From NCBI RefSeq assembly GCF_020103695.1, contig NZ_JAHXBF010000030.1:1-64000 (forward strand): a DNA stretch of 64,000 nucleotides, written 5' to 3'. The DNA comes from Hyalangium versicolor (GTDB taxonomy: Bacteria; Myxococcota; Myxococcia; Myxococcales; Myxococcaceae). The position numbers were made by a program, and so were the translations under genes. The notes under the pieces were generated by a model, which saw only the letters and a list, made by a program, of their open reading frames with translations, had not been told where the DNA came from and did no database searches. Below, one piece after another: positions 1 to 7,945 of this stretch; position 1 is the stretch's first letter, and the number at the start of each line of letters is the position of its first letter.

Positions 1-194
1 CACCTGACACAGCAGCAAGCCAGAGAAGGGGCTGGCAGGCTGCCTGTGCCTGCCTTGTACTAGGTTGGCTGCTGGGGAAACACTACAGGTTGAGCCTGCT
101 CACCCAAGGTCAACACCCTCTGAGACTCAAGACAGCCGAGAGGTCCAGGCCCCTGCCATGCATCTGATCTCGCTCCCCTTTCTCTGAGGGAGAG

Positions 195-211
195 AGCGCC
201 CTGACGGCGCT
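195..211. terminator. Short GC hairpin, possible terminator
   Basis: AGCGCC and GGCGCT form 6-bp arms around a 5-nt loop, followed by only two or three T residues on the plus strand. It could end transcription of a gene lying left of the window. The missing U-tract makes this weak. Confidence 0.2.
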
Positions 212-316
212 TTGGCGCACCAGCGCCTCCTGTGGCAGGGAAAGAGGGCGCTCCTTACAGTGCTCGCCGTCGGGCTCGCGGCCAGAGCCTCACGTCAGCC
301 GGACTGGAGGGGCGAC

Positions 317-590
317 GGATTCGTCCGACAGTCGGACGAAAGTAGCCAGCTACGCCGAAATCGTCCGACAGTCGGACGGATTCAATCTGGCGGATTCGTC
401 CGACAGTCGGACGAAAGTGGCTACGCCGAAATCGTCCGACAGTCGGACGGACGTAGTCCTCGCCCCATCGTCCGACGCTCTGAGAAACGTCGTCCGACTG
501 CACAGACCGCCCAGTCGGACGGCCGTCCGACTGCACAGGCCGCTCTGTCGGACGACGAGCGTCTGGCTCATTTCGTCCGACAGTCGGACG
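317..590. repeat. Array of a 17-bp perfect palindrome
   Basis: The word CGTCCGACAGTCGGACG (8-bp arms around one central A) occurs five times without change, at 322-338, 362-378, 397-413, 433-449 and 574-590. Between the fourth and fifth copies lie degenerate or split copies: a half site at 469-476, a pair of 10-bp arms at 491-500 and 512-521, and half sites at 524-531 and 547-554. The first four copies are 35-40 bp apart. Units near 317-379 and 392-450 also share flanks (GGATT before one palindrome, CTACGCCGAAAT before the next), so a unit of about 71-75 bp was duplicated in tandem. A one-base loop is poor for an RNA hairpin, so a DNA-binding site array or a REP-like extragenic repeat fits better. 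Spacers are too short and too alike for CRISPR. Confidence 0.85.
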
Positions 591-632
591 GGTGTACCGC
601 GGCCCGTCCGGGTTTTCGATAGATGGGGCCTA

Positions 633-2420
633 TCAGCTCCCCAGCCGCGAGATGAGGAGCTTGCGCTGGAGCATCAGCGCCTCGGGCGCCTTGGTGCCGA
701 GCTGCTCGAAGAACACCTCCTGGCTCTTGAGCTCGGCCTTCCACTCGTCCTCCTTGATGGAGGTGGCCTCGGCCATGGTGTCCGGCGAGATGTCCAGGCC
801 CTTGGTGTTGATGTCCCCGTTGCGCGGCACCCAGCCCAGCAGCGTCTCCTGGGTGGGCACGCGGCCCTGGACGCGGTTCACGATCCACTCGAGCACGCGC
901 ATGTTGTCGCCGAAGCCCGGCCACACGAACTTGCCGTTCTTGTCCTGCCGGAACCAGTTCACCTGGAAGATCTTCGGCAGGTGCGTGATGGACTTCTGCA
1001 TGTCCAGCCAGTGCTGGAGGTAGTCCCCCATGTGGTAGCCGCAGAAGGGCAGCATCGCCATCGGGTCGCGGCGCACCACGCCCACCTTGCCGGTGGCCGC
1101 CGCCGTCGTCTCGCTGCCCATCGTGGCGCCCAGGAACACGCCGTGCGTCCAGTTGAAGGCCTGGAGCACCAAAGGCACCGTGTTGGAGCGGCGCCCGCCG
1201 AAGATGATGGCGCTGATCGGCACGCCCTGCGGATCGTTCGCCTTGGAGCTGATCGCCGGGTTGTTCGTCATCGGCGCCGTGAAACGGCTGTTGGGGTGCG
1301 CCGCCTTCTCGCCGTTGCCCGGCTTCCACGGCTTGCCCTGCCAGTCGATGAGCTCGGAGGGCACCTCGCCGTCCTTGCCCTCCCACCACACGTCTCCGTC
1401 CGGCGTCAGCCCCACGTTGGTGAACAGGGTGTCCTTGGCGATGGTGGCCATCGCGTTGGGGTTGGTCTTGTTGTTGGTGCCGGGCACCACGCCGAAGTAG
1501 CCCGCCTCGGGGTTGATCGCGTACAGCCGCCCGTCCGGACCGGGACGCATCCAGGCGATGTCGTCGCCGACGGTCTCCACCTTCCAGCCCTTGTACTCGC
1601 CGGGCGGGATCATCATCGCGAAGTTCGTCTTGCCACAGGCGGACGGGAAGGCCGCGGCCACGTACGTGGTGACGCCCTCGGGGTTGGTGACGCCGAGGAT
1701 GAGCATGTGCTCGGCCATCCAGCCTTCCTCACGGCCCAGGTAGCTGCCGATGCGCAGCGCCAGGCACTTCTTGCCCAGCAGCACGTTGCCGCCGTAGCCC
1801 GAGCCGAAGCTCCAGATGGTGTTGTCGTGCGGGAAGTGGCAGATGTAGCGGCGGTCCGGGTTCACGTCGCCCGTGCTGTGCAGGCCGCGGTTGAAGTCCT
1901 CCGACTCGCCCAGCATGTCCAGGGCCGGCTTGCCCATGCGCGTCATGATCCGCATGTTCAGCGCCACGTAGATGCTGTCGGTGAGCTCCACGCCAATCTT
2001 CGCGTAGGGGCTGCCCAGCGGGCCCATGACGTAGGGCACCACGTACATCGTGCGGCCCTTCATGCAGCCGTCGAAGAGCTGGCCCAGCTTGGTGTACGCC
2101 TCCTCGGGATCCATCCAGTTGTTGGTGGGCCCGGCGTCCGTCTTGTTGGGCGTGCAGATGAAGGTGAGGTGCTCCACGCGCGCCACGTCATTCGGGTTGG
2201 AGCGGTGCAGGTAGCACCCAGGTCGCTTCTCCTGGTTGAGGGGAATGAGGATGCCCTCCTTCACCGCCTGCTCCGTCAGGCGCTTCTTCTCCTCCTCGGA
2301 GCCATCACACCAGACGATGCGGTCCGGCTGCGTCATCCGCGCGCACCGGTTCACCCACTGCAGCAGGGTCTGATTCTTCGTCGGCGCGTTGCCCACGGAC
2401 GCCATTTGCGTCGAAGCCAT
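633..2420 (-). CDS. pckG: Phosphoenolpyruvate carboxykinase (GTP)
   Basis: This cytosolic enzyme makes PEP, CO2 and GDP from oxaloacetate and GTP, the committing step of gluconeogenesis. The product is 595 aa, normal for the GTP family. The P-loop with the family's reactive cysteine, ACGKTN, is at residues 261-266, and the GRRSNTVPLV and NWTHGVF blocks typical of the family follow. Substrate-side blocks such as GSGYGGN (about 207-212) are intact. The start was chosen at MASTQMASVG because GAGAGGA lies 8 nt upstream; the frame stays open 30 codons further but without a ribosome site. It is transcribed away from the SLC13 transporter, with about 260 bp between them for both promoters. Confidence 0.96.
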   Translation of the reverse strand: MASTQMASVGNAPTKNQTLLQWVNRCARMTQPDRIVWCDGSEEEKKRLTEQAVKEGILIPLNQEKRPGCYLHRSNPNDVARVEHLTFICTPNKTDAGPTNNWMDPEEAYTKLGQLFDGCMKGRTMYVVPYVMGPLGSPYAKIGVELTDSIYVALNMRIMTRMGKPALDMLGESEDFNRGLHSTGDVNPDRRYICHFPHDNTIWSFGSGYGGNVLLGKKCLALRIGSYLGREEGWMAEHMLILGVTNPEGVTTYVAAAFPSACGKTNFAMMIPPGEYKGWKVETVGDDIAWMRPGPDGRLYAINPEAGYFGVVPGTNNKTNPNAMATIAKDTLFTNVGLTPDGDVWWEGKDGEVPSELIDWQGKPWKPGNGEKAAHPNSRFTAPMTNNPAISSKANDPQGVPISAIIFGGRRSNTVPLVLQAFNWTHGVFLGATMGSETTAAATGKVGVVRRDPMAMLPFCGYHMGDYLQHWLDMQKSITHLPKIFQVNWFRQDKNGKFVWPGFGDNMRVLEWIVNRVQGRVPTQETLLGWVPRNGDINTKGLDISPDTMAEATSIKEDEWKAELKSQEVFFEQLGTKAPEALMLQRKLLISRLGS

Positions 2421-2679
2421 GGAAGTTTCCTCTCGTTGTCTCAAGTGAATTCCCCCCCAATAAGGGTCCGTTGCCGAGTCATCGGACGGCAGCAACGAGG
2501 CAAGGGACAAAACTTCAGGGAGCCACCCCCTAAAAGCAACACCCGTCCGGCAGAGAACCTGCCGAGTGAACAGGGCCCTCTAATTTCACTTATCAGCGAG
2601 GGCGCTTTCATTAGTTGACGATGCACCGCGTCGAGGGCTCGCCGGGAGACACACCCGAGCCCACGTTGCTGGCGGACCT
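2421..2679. promoter_or_regulatory. Divergent intergenic region, pckG / SLC13 transporter
   Basis: This 259-bp gap must hold the promoters of both divergent genes. It is locally AT-richer around 2577-2620 (TAATTTCACTTATCAGC, TTTCATTAGTTGAC). An inverted repeat, CGTTGC (2469-2474) with GCAACG (2492-2497), sits on the pckG side. No clear -35/-10 pair or known operator was recognised. Confidence 0.4.
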
Positions 2680-4656
2680 ATGTCTATCGCCATTGTCCTC
2701 GGCATCGTCGTCATCGCGTTGGTGCTGTTCTCGCTGGATACGATCCCCATCGAGGTGAGCTCGCTGACCGTGGTGTGTCTTCTGGCCATCACCCGGGTGC
2801 TCACGCCGCAGCAGGCCTTCGAGGGGTTCAGCAATGACACCGTCATCTTCATCTTCACCCTGCTGGCGATGACGCAGGGGCTCGCCTCCACGGGCGTGGT
2901 GCAGCTGATTGGCCAGCGGCTCGCCTTCTTCGCGCGCTACGGGCACCAGGTGTTCGTGCTGGCGATGATGGGCGCGGTGGCGGCGTTCTCCTCCGTCATC
3001 TCCAACACGGTGACGACGGCGGCCTTCCTGCCGGTGGCCATCGGTGCGGCGCACCGCGCCAAGGTGCCCAAGAGCAAGGTGCTGTTGCCCCTGGCGTACG
3101 CATCCATGCTGGGCGGCATGGTGTTCCTGTACGGCACCTCCACCAACCTCGTGGCCTCGGCGGCCATGGAGAAGATGGGGATGAAGGGCATCGGCGTGAC
3201 GGAATTGGCGCCGGTGGGCCTGCCGGTGGTGGTGCTGGGTATGCTGGTGGTGGTGCTGTTGGGTCCACTCCTACTACCCGCAAGGGTAGGTCAGGGCGGG
3301 GTGAGCGAGTGGACGCTGCGCGACTACCTCACGGAGGCGGTATTGCCCCCGGGCTCGCAGTACCTGGGCAAGGAGCTGGGGGAGATCACCGAGGGTTTGG
3401 GGCTGCGCGTCATTGGCCTCATCCGGGACGGGCAGTCCCTTCCGGCGGTGCCCACGTACCGGCTGGTGGGGGACGAGCGCATCATCATCGAGGGCAAGCG
3501 CGAGGACATCCTCCGGGTGAAGGATCTGAAGGGCATCGATCTGCGCCCGGACGTGAAGCTGGGGGACGGAGAGCTGGGCTCGAAGGATGCGCTGTTGGTC
3601 GAGGCGAGCGTGCCACCGGGCAGCCCGTTGCTGGGGCGCAGCTTGAAGGAGGTCCTCTTCGGGGAGCGCTACGGATTGGTGGCGCTGGCGCTGCACCGCA
3701 AGCCGGCCATCCAGCGACTCACCAAGCTGCAGATGCTGGGGCGCACCTTCGGTGAGCAGTCGCTGTCGGCCATGCCGTTGTCGGTGGGCGATGTGCTGCT
3801 GCTGCGTGGGCCGCGGGCGCGCGTGGCCGAGCTGGCGGACGGCGCCACGCTGCTCGTGCTCAGCGATGTGGAGTACCAGCCGCCGAGGTACGGCAAGGCG
3901 CTGCTCGCGGTGTGCCTGTTCCTGGGCGCGCTGGCGGCCGGGACGCTCAACGTGATGCCGATGGCGGTGGCGGGGCTGGCGGGGATGCTGGCGATGATCG
4001 TCACCGGCTGCGTGGATGCGCGGATCGCCTTCCGGGTGGATTGGCGGGTGGTGCTGCTGATCGGCTCGATGATGGCGCTGGGCGTGGCCATGGAGGTGAG
4101 CGGCGCGGGCAAGTTGCTGGGCGACCTGGCGGCGCAGCTGGGGGCCTATGGCGGGCCACGGACGGTGCTGGCGCTGTTGATGGTGCTGACCATCGTGCTG
4201 TCGGCACCCATGAGCAACCAGGCGGCGGCGTTGGTGGTGCTGCCGGTGGCCGTGAGCGCGGCGGCGAAGCTGGGCGTGGATGCGCGGCCGTTCGCCATCG
4301 GCGTCACGCTGGCGGCGAGCTGCTCGTTCATCACCCCGCTGGAGCCCAGCTGTGTGCTCGTCTACGGCCCGGGGCACTACCGCTTCACCGACTTCTTCCG
4401 GCTGGGCACGCCGCTGACGGCGGTGCTGCTGGCCTTCCTGGTGTTCGCGGTGCCGGTGGTATGGCCCTTCCAGATGCAGGGGCGGCAGGCTCCGGGCTCC
4501 CGGGCTCCGGTGAGCCTGAATTCGTCGGGCTCAGCGCGCGGCGAGGGCGGGAGCGAGCTGCTCGGGGACCGGTCCGTCCGTCCCCTGGGCGCGGCGGGTT
4601 CGCCGGTACGCTCCCGGAGCGATTCCCTCCCAGCGCTTGAAGGCCCGGTTGAATGA
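2680..4656 (+). CDS. SLC13/DASS-type transporter with two RCK-C domains
   Basis: This is a 658-aa polytopic inner-membrane protein. The N-terminal half-transporter (about 1-200) carries the SNTVTTAAFLP motif at 108-118. Two soluble TrkA-C/RCK-C ligand-binding domains follow at about 220-290 and 300-390, each starting with a PPGS-LG-L pattern. The second membrane half (about 400-600) carries the matching PMSNQAAALVVLP motif. This layout is that of SLC13-family anion symporters (sulfate, di- or tricarboxylates) with RCK-C inserts; the substrate cannot be read from sequence. The neighbouring PEP carboxykinase makes a C4-dicarboxylate plausible, but that is only context. The last 58 residues are low in complexity and are encoded opposite the conserved end of the AraC gene, so the tail is probably unconstrained read-through. 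Confidence 0.85.
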   Translation: MSIAIVLGIVVIALVLFSLDTIPIEVSSLTVVCLLAITRVLTPQQAFEGFSNDTVIFIFTLLAMTQGLASTGVVQLIGQRLAFFARYGHQVFVLAMMGAVAAFSSVISNTVTTAAFLPVAIGAAHRAKVPKSKVLLPLAYASMLGGMVFLYGTSTNLVASAAMEKMGMKGIGVTELAPVGLPVVVLGMLVVVLLGPLLLPARVGQGGVSEWTLRDYLTEAVLPPGSQYLGKELGEITEGLGLRVIGLIRDGQSLPAVPTYRLVGDERIIIEGKREDILRVKDLKGIDLRPDVKLGDGELGSKDALLVEASVPPGSPLLGRSLKEVLFGERYGLVALALHRKPAIQRLTKLQMLGRTFGEQSLSAMPLSVGDVLLLRGPRARVAELADGATLLVLSDVEYQPPRYGKALLAVCLFLGALAAGTLNVMPMAVAGLAGMLAMIVTGCVDARIAFRVDWRVVLLIGSMMALGVAMEVSGAGKLLGDLAAQLGAYGGPRTVLALLMVLTIVLSAPMSNQAAALVVLPVAVSAAAKLGVDARPFAIGVTLAASCSFITPLEPSCVLVYGPGHYRFTDFFRLGTPLTAVLLAFLVFAVPVVWPFQMQGRQAPGSRAPVSLNSSGSARGEGGSELLGDRSVRPLGAAGSPVRSRSDSLPALEGPVE

Positions 4657-5562
4657 GGCCTCGTTCTGATAGCCCACGTGCTCCGCGATCTCGGTCAGTG
4701 ACAGATCCGTCTCGCGCAGGAACTGGGCAGCCTTCGTCATCCGCCATCGCGCCAGGTACTCCAGCGGTGGCTCCCCGACGAGCGCGCTGAAGCGGGCCGC
4801 GAACCCGGACCGTGACAGCGCCACGGATGCCGCGAGGCTCTCCACCGTCCACGGCTCCGCGAGCCGCTCGTGGATGAGCGAGAGCGCCCTGCCAATCGGG
4901 GGATCGGCCAGCGCGCGCAAGCCGTGCTCCTGGCAGTCACGCCCCGCGATGTGCGAGCGGAGTGCCTGCACGAGCAGCACCTCCGCGAGTCGGTTCACCA
5001 CGACCGTGGTTCCCGGCGCGCGAGCGGCGCTCTCCGAGATGAACAACTGCACCGTCGACGCCAACAATGGCGTGGCCGAGGCCTCATCCGCGGCGACGTG
5101 GATGACGGGGGGCAGGCTCTCGAAGAGCAGGATGCGGTGGGCGCCACCGAACTGGAAGGCCCCCATGACGAGGGTGGTCCGGGCGCCGTTCCCTCCGAGC
5201 CGGACGGGCTCGATGGTGCGGGCTCGCGGACACTTCGTCCCGTGGATGGCGTGGAGCGGACTGTCCTCGGCATCCCTCAGCGCGTGAGCTCCCCCGTGTG
5301 GCAGGAGGACGAGGTCGCCCGCGGAGAGGATGACGGGGGCTCCTCCTGGCTTCATCACCAACTGGGCTCCGCCCCGCGCGGCGACGATGACGTGCGCATC
5401 ACCGCTGTCTGGCAGCTGGAGTCCCCATGGCGCGTTCAGCTCGAAGCGGCCATACATGAGGGTCGCCAGGCGCATCGTGTCCAGCACGTCCCCGAGGACG
5501 TCCGTTGCCTGCTCGTCCCCCTGCTTTGGACGGTCGGTCAATTCTTTTGGAGGAATCGCCAT
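4531..5562 (-). CDS. AraC-family transcriptional regulator, cupin N-terminus
   Basis: This 343-aa DNA-binding protein has an AraC_binding/cupin_6-like sensor half (about 1-190, with a GDLVLLPHGGAHAL cupin turn). The C-terminal tandem helix-turn-helix includes SLAASVALSRSGFAARF and the family signature LSLTEIAEHVGYQNEASFNRAFKRW. The cupin_6 class commonly senses small organic or aldehyde-like compounds and controls a neighbouring oxidoreductase. Here the divergent neighbour is an old-yellow-enzyme, which fits. The start MAIPPKELT was chosen because it leaves a normal intergenic region; a longer open frame upstream runs antisense into the reductase. The 3' end overlaps the SLC13 gene convergently by 126 bp. 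Confidence 0.9.
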   Translation of the reverse strand: MAIPPKELTDRPKQGDEQATDVLGDVLDTMRLATLMYGRFELNAPWGLQLPDSGDAHVIVAARGGAQLVMKPGGAPVILSAGDLVLLPHGGAHALRDAEDSPLHAIHGTKCPRARTIEPVRLGGNGARTTLVMGAFQFGGAHRILLFESLPPVIHVAADEASATPLLASTVQLFISESAARAPGTTVVVNRLAEVLLVQALRSHIAGRDCQEHGLRALADPPIGRALSLIHERLAEPWTVESLAASVALSRSGFAARFSALVGEPPLEYLARWRMTKAAQFLRETDLSLTEIAEHVGYQNEASFNRAFKRWEGIAPGAYRRTRRAQGTDGPVPEQLAPALAAR

Positions 5563-5581
5563 GGCACGTCCATATCGTGCC
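5563..5581. promoter_or_regulatory. Inverted repeat in the araC/OYE divergent promoter
   Basis: GGCACG (5563-5568) and CGTGCC (5576-5581) are 6-bp arms separated by 7 bp, directly next to the regulator's start codon. The position suits an operator for autoregulation and control of the divergent reductase. AraC proteins more often bind direct repeats, so this is tentative. Confidence 0.35.
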
Positions 5582-5638
5582 GGACATTTCTTGGCCACTC
5601 GCGGTGACGCGGACTGCCTGTCCGCCCAGGAGAAAGCC

Positions 5639-6706
5639 ATGAAAGCATACCCGAGCCTCTTCAAGCCCTTGCGTCTCGGAAGCCTCGAACTGCAGAACCG
5701 GATGGTGATGGCGCCCATGACGCGCAGCCGCGCGCTGGAGGGCAATGTCCCCAATCCGCTCGCCGTCACCTATTACGTCCAGCGGGCCTCGGCCGGGCTG
5801 CTCATCACCGAGGCAACCCAGGTGAGCTCCCAGGGTGTCGGCTACATCCGCACTCCGGGGATCCACTCGCCCGAGCAGGTCGCCGGTTGGAAGAAGATCG
5901 TCGACGCGGTCCACGAGGCGGGTGGGAAGATCTTCGCCCAATTGTGGCACGTGGGGCGCATGTCACATCCCGACTTCCATGATGGTGTGCTGCCCGTGGC
6001 TCCTTCGGCGCTCCAGCCGGACGGCGAGGTGTTCACCACGCGCGGGAGGACCCGGCTGGTGACGCCGCGTGCGCTCGAGCTCTACGAGTTGCCGGGCATC
6101 GTCGAGCAGTTCCGGCATGGCGCCGCGAGCGCGAAGGCGGCGGGCTTCGATGGCGTCGAACTGCACGGCGCCAACGGCTACCTGCTCGATCAGTTCCTGC
6201 GGGACGGCTCCAACCAGCGCACGGACGCGTACGGTGGCAGCATCCAGAACCGCGCGCGCCTGCCGCTCGAGGTGGCCGAGGCGGTCATCCAGGTCTGGGG
6301 TGCGGAGCGGGTGGGGTACAGGCTCTCCCCGACCTTCAACATGTACTCGATGTCGGACAGCAACCCGGTCGAGACCTTCTCGTACATCTCGGAGCAGCTC
6401 AGCCAGCTCCGGCTGGGCTACCTGCACGTGACGGAGCAGGTGGGCGGTCAGGGGGCGCGCATCACGCCGCTGCTGCGCGAGAAGTTCCGCGGCGCCCTGA
6501 TCGTGAATGGGGGCTACGGCGCCGAGACGGGCAACGAGGCGATTGCGCGGGGCGAAGCGGATCTCGTGGCGTACGGCGTGCCGTTCCTCGCCAACCCTGA
6601 TCTGCCCCAGCGGTACCAGAGCGGCAGTCCACTCAACACGGCGGACCGCGCGACCTTCTTCGCGGGAGAAGAGAAGGGGTACATCGACTACCCGGCGCTG
6701 CGGTGA
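5639..6706 (+). CDS. Old yellow enzyme family alkene reductase
   Basis: This 355-aa FMN-dependent TIM-barrel enzyme reduces activated C=C bonds (enones, nitroalkenes, nitrate esters) with NADPH. The N-terminal LFKPLRLGSLELQNRMVMAPMTR block is that of the NemA/OYE class. The anion-binding pair is H176 and N179 in HGANGYLLDQFLRDGSNQRTD; Y181 is the usual proton donor position. The C-terminal phosphate-binding part of the barrel (NGGYG, GEADLVAYGVPFLANPDL) is complete. AGGAGAAAGCC precedes the ATG. It is divergent from the AraC regulator, 76 bp away. The physiological role is probably detoxification of electrophiles, by family. Confidence 0.93.
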   Translation: MKAYPSLFKPLRLGSLELQNRMVMAPMTRSRALEGNVPNPLAVTYYVQRASAGLLITEATQVSSQGVGYIRTPGIHSPEQVAGWKKIVDAVHEAGGKIFAQLWHVGRMSHPDFHDGVLPVAPSALQPDGEVFTTRGRTRLVTPRALELYELPGIVEQFRHGAASAKAAGFDGVELHGANGYLLDQFLRDGSNQRTDAYGGSIQNRARLPLEVAEAVIQVWGAERVGYRLSPTFNMYSMSDSNPVETFSYISEQLSQLRLGYLHVTEQVGGQGARITPLLREKFRGALIVNGGYGAETGNEAIARGEADLVAYGVPFLANPDLPQRYQSGSPLNTADRATFFAGEEKGYIDYPALR

Positions 6707-6760
6707 GCCCCAGGCCTCGAGCCTGGGCTCTGGGGCTCCCGGCCGCGCCGGACGGGAATC

Positions 6761-7231
6761 CTAGGGCTGGGCCGACAGGCCACCGATGGTCACGCCATCG
6801 ACGGCGCTGATGCGGCCGCGCCACAGGACGCCCTCCTGGTTGGAGGGGATGGGCTGCTGGCCCGGGACGTAGAACTTGGCGTCCTTCAGGTGGACGAAGT
6901 TCGGATCATACTGAGCGTTCTCGCCCTTGTTGCTGGCCTCGAGCGCCGTCTTGATGGCGTCGCGGAAGCGGTCGGTGATCTTCCCCAGGGCAGGAGCCGG
7001 GGCCGGGGCCTTGGCCATCTGCTGCCCGAGCTGGTCGAAGTACCACTGCGCGCTGATGAGCTGTCCGGCGACCAGGATGCCGCCCGTGCTCAGGATGACG
7101 TGCACTCCCAGCTGGGAAGCGGGGTACATCTGCTCGAGCATGTTGGAGAGCGTCTGAAGGAACTTGTCCTGGGTGCTGCCGCGCTGCCACGCGCGGTGGA
7201 GATCTTCTTCGGTCGGTACGTTGGGGGCCAT
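6761..7231 (-). CDS. GvpU-like small protein, otherwise hypothetical
   Basis: This is a 156-aa soluble protein. Residues about 25-75 (LGVHVILSTGGILVAGQLIS followed by a YFDQLGQQM segment) follow the beta-hairpin pattern I recall for gas-vesicle accessory protein GvpU and its non-vesicle relatives. The rest has a PAPAPA linker and a C-terminal beta-rich tail (LKDAKFYVPGQQPIP, GVLWRGRISAVDGVTIGGL). No other gas-vesicle gene is in the window, so a gas-vesicle role is doubtful. It is expressed alone or downstream of miaE, with a hairpin between them. Confidence 0.55.
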   Translation of the reverse strand: MAPNVPTEEDLHRAWQRGSTQDKFLQTLSNMLEQMYPASQLGVHVILSTGGILVAGQLISAQWYFDQLGQQMAKAPAPAPALGKITDRFRDAIKTALEASNKGENAQYDPNFVHLKDAKFYVPGQQPIPSNQEGVLWRGRISAVDGVTIGGLSAQP

Positions 7232-7275
7232 GGACTCTCTCGCTGAGGGGTGAGTGAGGGCTCGAACGATACCGA

Positions 7276-7291
7276 CGTGCCGTGGGGCACG
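7276..7291 (-). terminator. Hairpin between miaE and the GvpU-like gene
   Basis: CGTGCC (7276-7281) and GGCACG (7286-7291) pair around a 4-nt loop, about 20 nt past the miaE stop codon. There is no strong U-tract. It may terminate or attenuate the miaE transcript before the next gene. Confidence 0.35.
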
Positions 7292-7311
7292 CTAGAACTC
7301 TCCCTGATCAA

Positions 7312-7932
7312 TCAGTGGATCGCCGCGCGCAGGCCGATGGAGGCGATGATCTCCGCCTCGCGAGCCAGCAGCGTCTCCAGCCGGTCCTTCACCGCCGCCT
7401 CGTCTCCGCCTGCCGTCACGGCCAGCCGGTAGAACAGGGACTGGTGTCCATCTTCGGACTGAGCCAGTTCGCCGTAGAAGCGGCGCAGGGCCGGATCTTC
7501 CAGGCCCTCTGCGAGCAGGGACAGCCGCTCACACGAGCGCGCCTCGATGATGCCGGCCACCAGCAGCCGGTCCACCTTGCGCTCCGCGGAGGGTGTGCGG
7601 ATGAGCTTCTGCAGCCCCTGGGCGTACGGATCCCCCGAGTCCTTGCCGAGCACCAGTCCGCGCGCGGCCATCAGGTCCAGCACGCGGGCCAGGTGGGCGC
7701 TCTCCTCGCGGGCCAGCCGAGCCATCTGCGCCGGCAGGCCGGGGAGATCCGGGTACACCTGCAGCATGGACAGCGCATTGGCCGCTGCCTTCTTCTCGCA
7801 GTGCGCATGATCGATGAGCACCTCGTCGAAGCGCTCGAGCGCCAGCGGCAGCCAGCGGGGATCCGTGGCGGAATGAAGGATGACGGGGCCCTCTCCGGAG
7901 AGGGGGCGGCGGTTGGGGGTGGGGCGAGACAT
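7312..7932 (-). CDS. miaE: tRNA-(ms2io6A37)-hydroxylase
   Basis: MiaE is a non-heme di-iron monooxygenase that hydroxylates the isopentenyl group of 2-methylthio-N6-isopentenyladenosine at tRNA position 37. The 206-aa product is close to family length and shows carboxylate/histidine iron ligands in DHAHCEKKAA, REESAHLARV, IIEARSCERL and SEDGHQSLF, spaced as in a ferritin-like four-helix bundle. The start MSRPTPNRRP was chosen just after the upstream gene's stop; a further in-frame start would overlap that gene. It is 13 bp downstream of the GNAT gene and probably cotranscribed with it. Confidence 0.9.
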   Translation of the reverse strand: MSRPTPNRRPLSGEGPVILHSATDPRWLPLALERFDEVLIDHAHCEKKAAANALSMLQVYPDLPGLPAQMARLAREESAHLARVLDLMAARGLVLGKDSGDPYAQGLQKLIRTPSAERKVDRLLVAGIIEARSCERLSLLAEGLEDPALRRFYGELAQSEDGHQSLFYRLAVTAGGDEAAVKDRLETLLAREAEIIASIGLRAAIH

Positions 7933-7945
7933 GACGGCGCGGAGC

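Larger units (their letters stand above)
1..632. other. Gene-free stretch holding a palindrome array
   Basis: No convincing gene is seen here. The open frames that cross the right half exist because the repeated palindromes read through on both strands, and their translations are only repeats of a V-R-Q-S-D word. The left third has no recognisable feature apart from a short hairpin at 195-211. The right half is the palindrome array described separately. The stretch lies downstream of the pckG stop codon, so pckG transcripts would run into it. Confidence 0.6.

Noticed and set aside
317..590. CRISPR array
   Set aside because: The repeated unit is a 17-bp palindrome, spacers are short, alike and partly duplicated, and no cas gene is present.
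417..2618. Long plus-strand open frame opposite pckG
   Set aside because: It is rich in Arg, His, Ala and Val with no domain, as expected from antisense reading of a high-GC gene, and pckG on the other strand is complete and conserved.
6761..7231. Gas-vesicle gene cluster
   Set aside because: Only a GvpU-like protein is present; no GvpA, GvpF/L, GvpN or other vesicle gene lies in the window.
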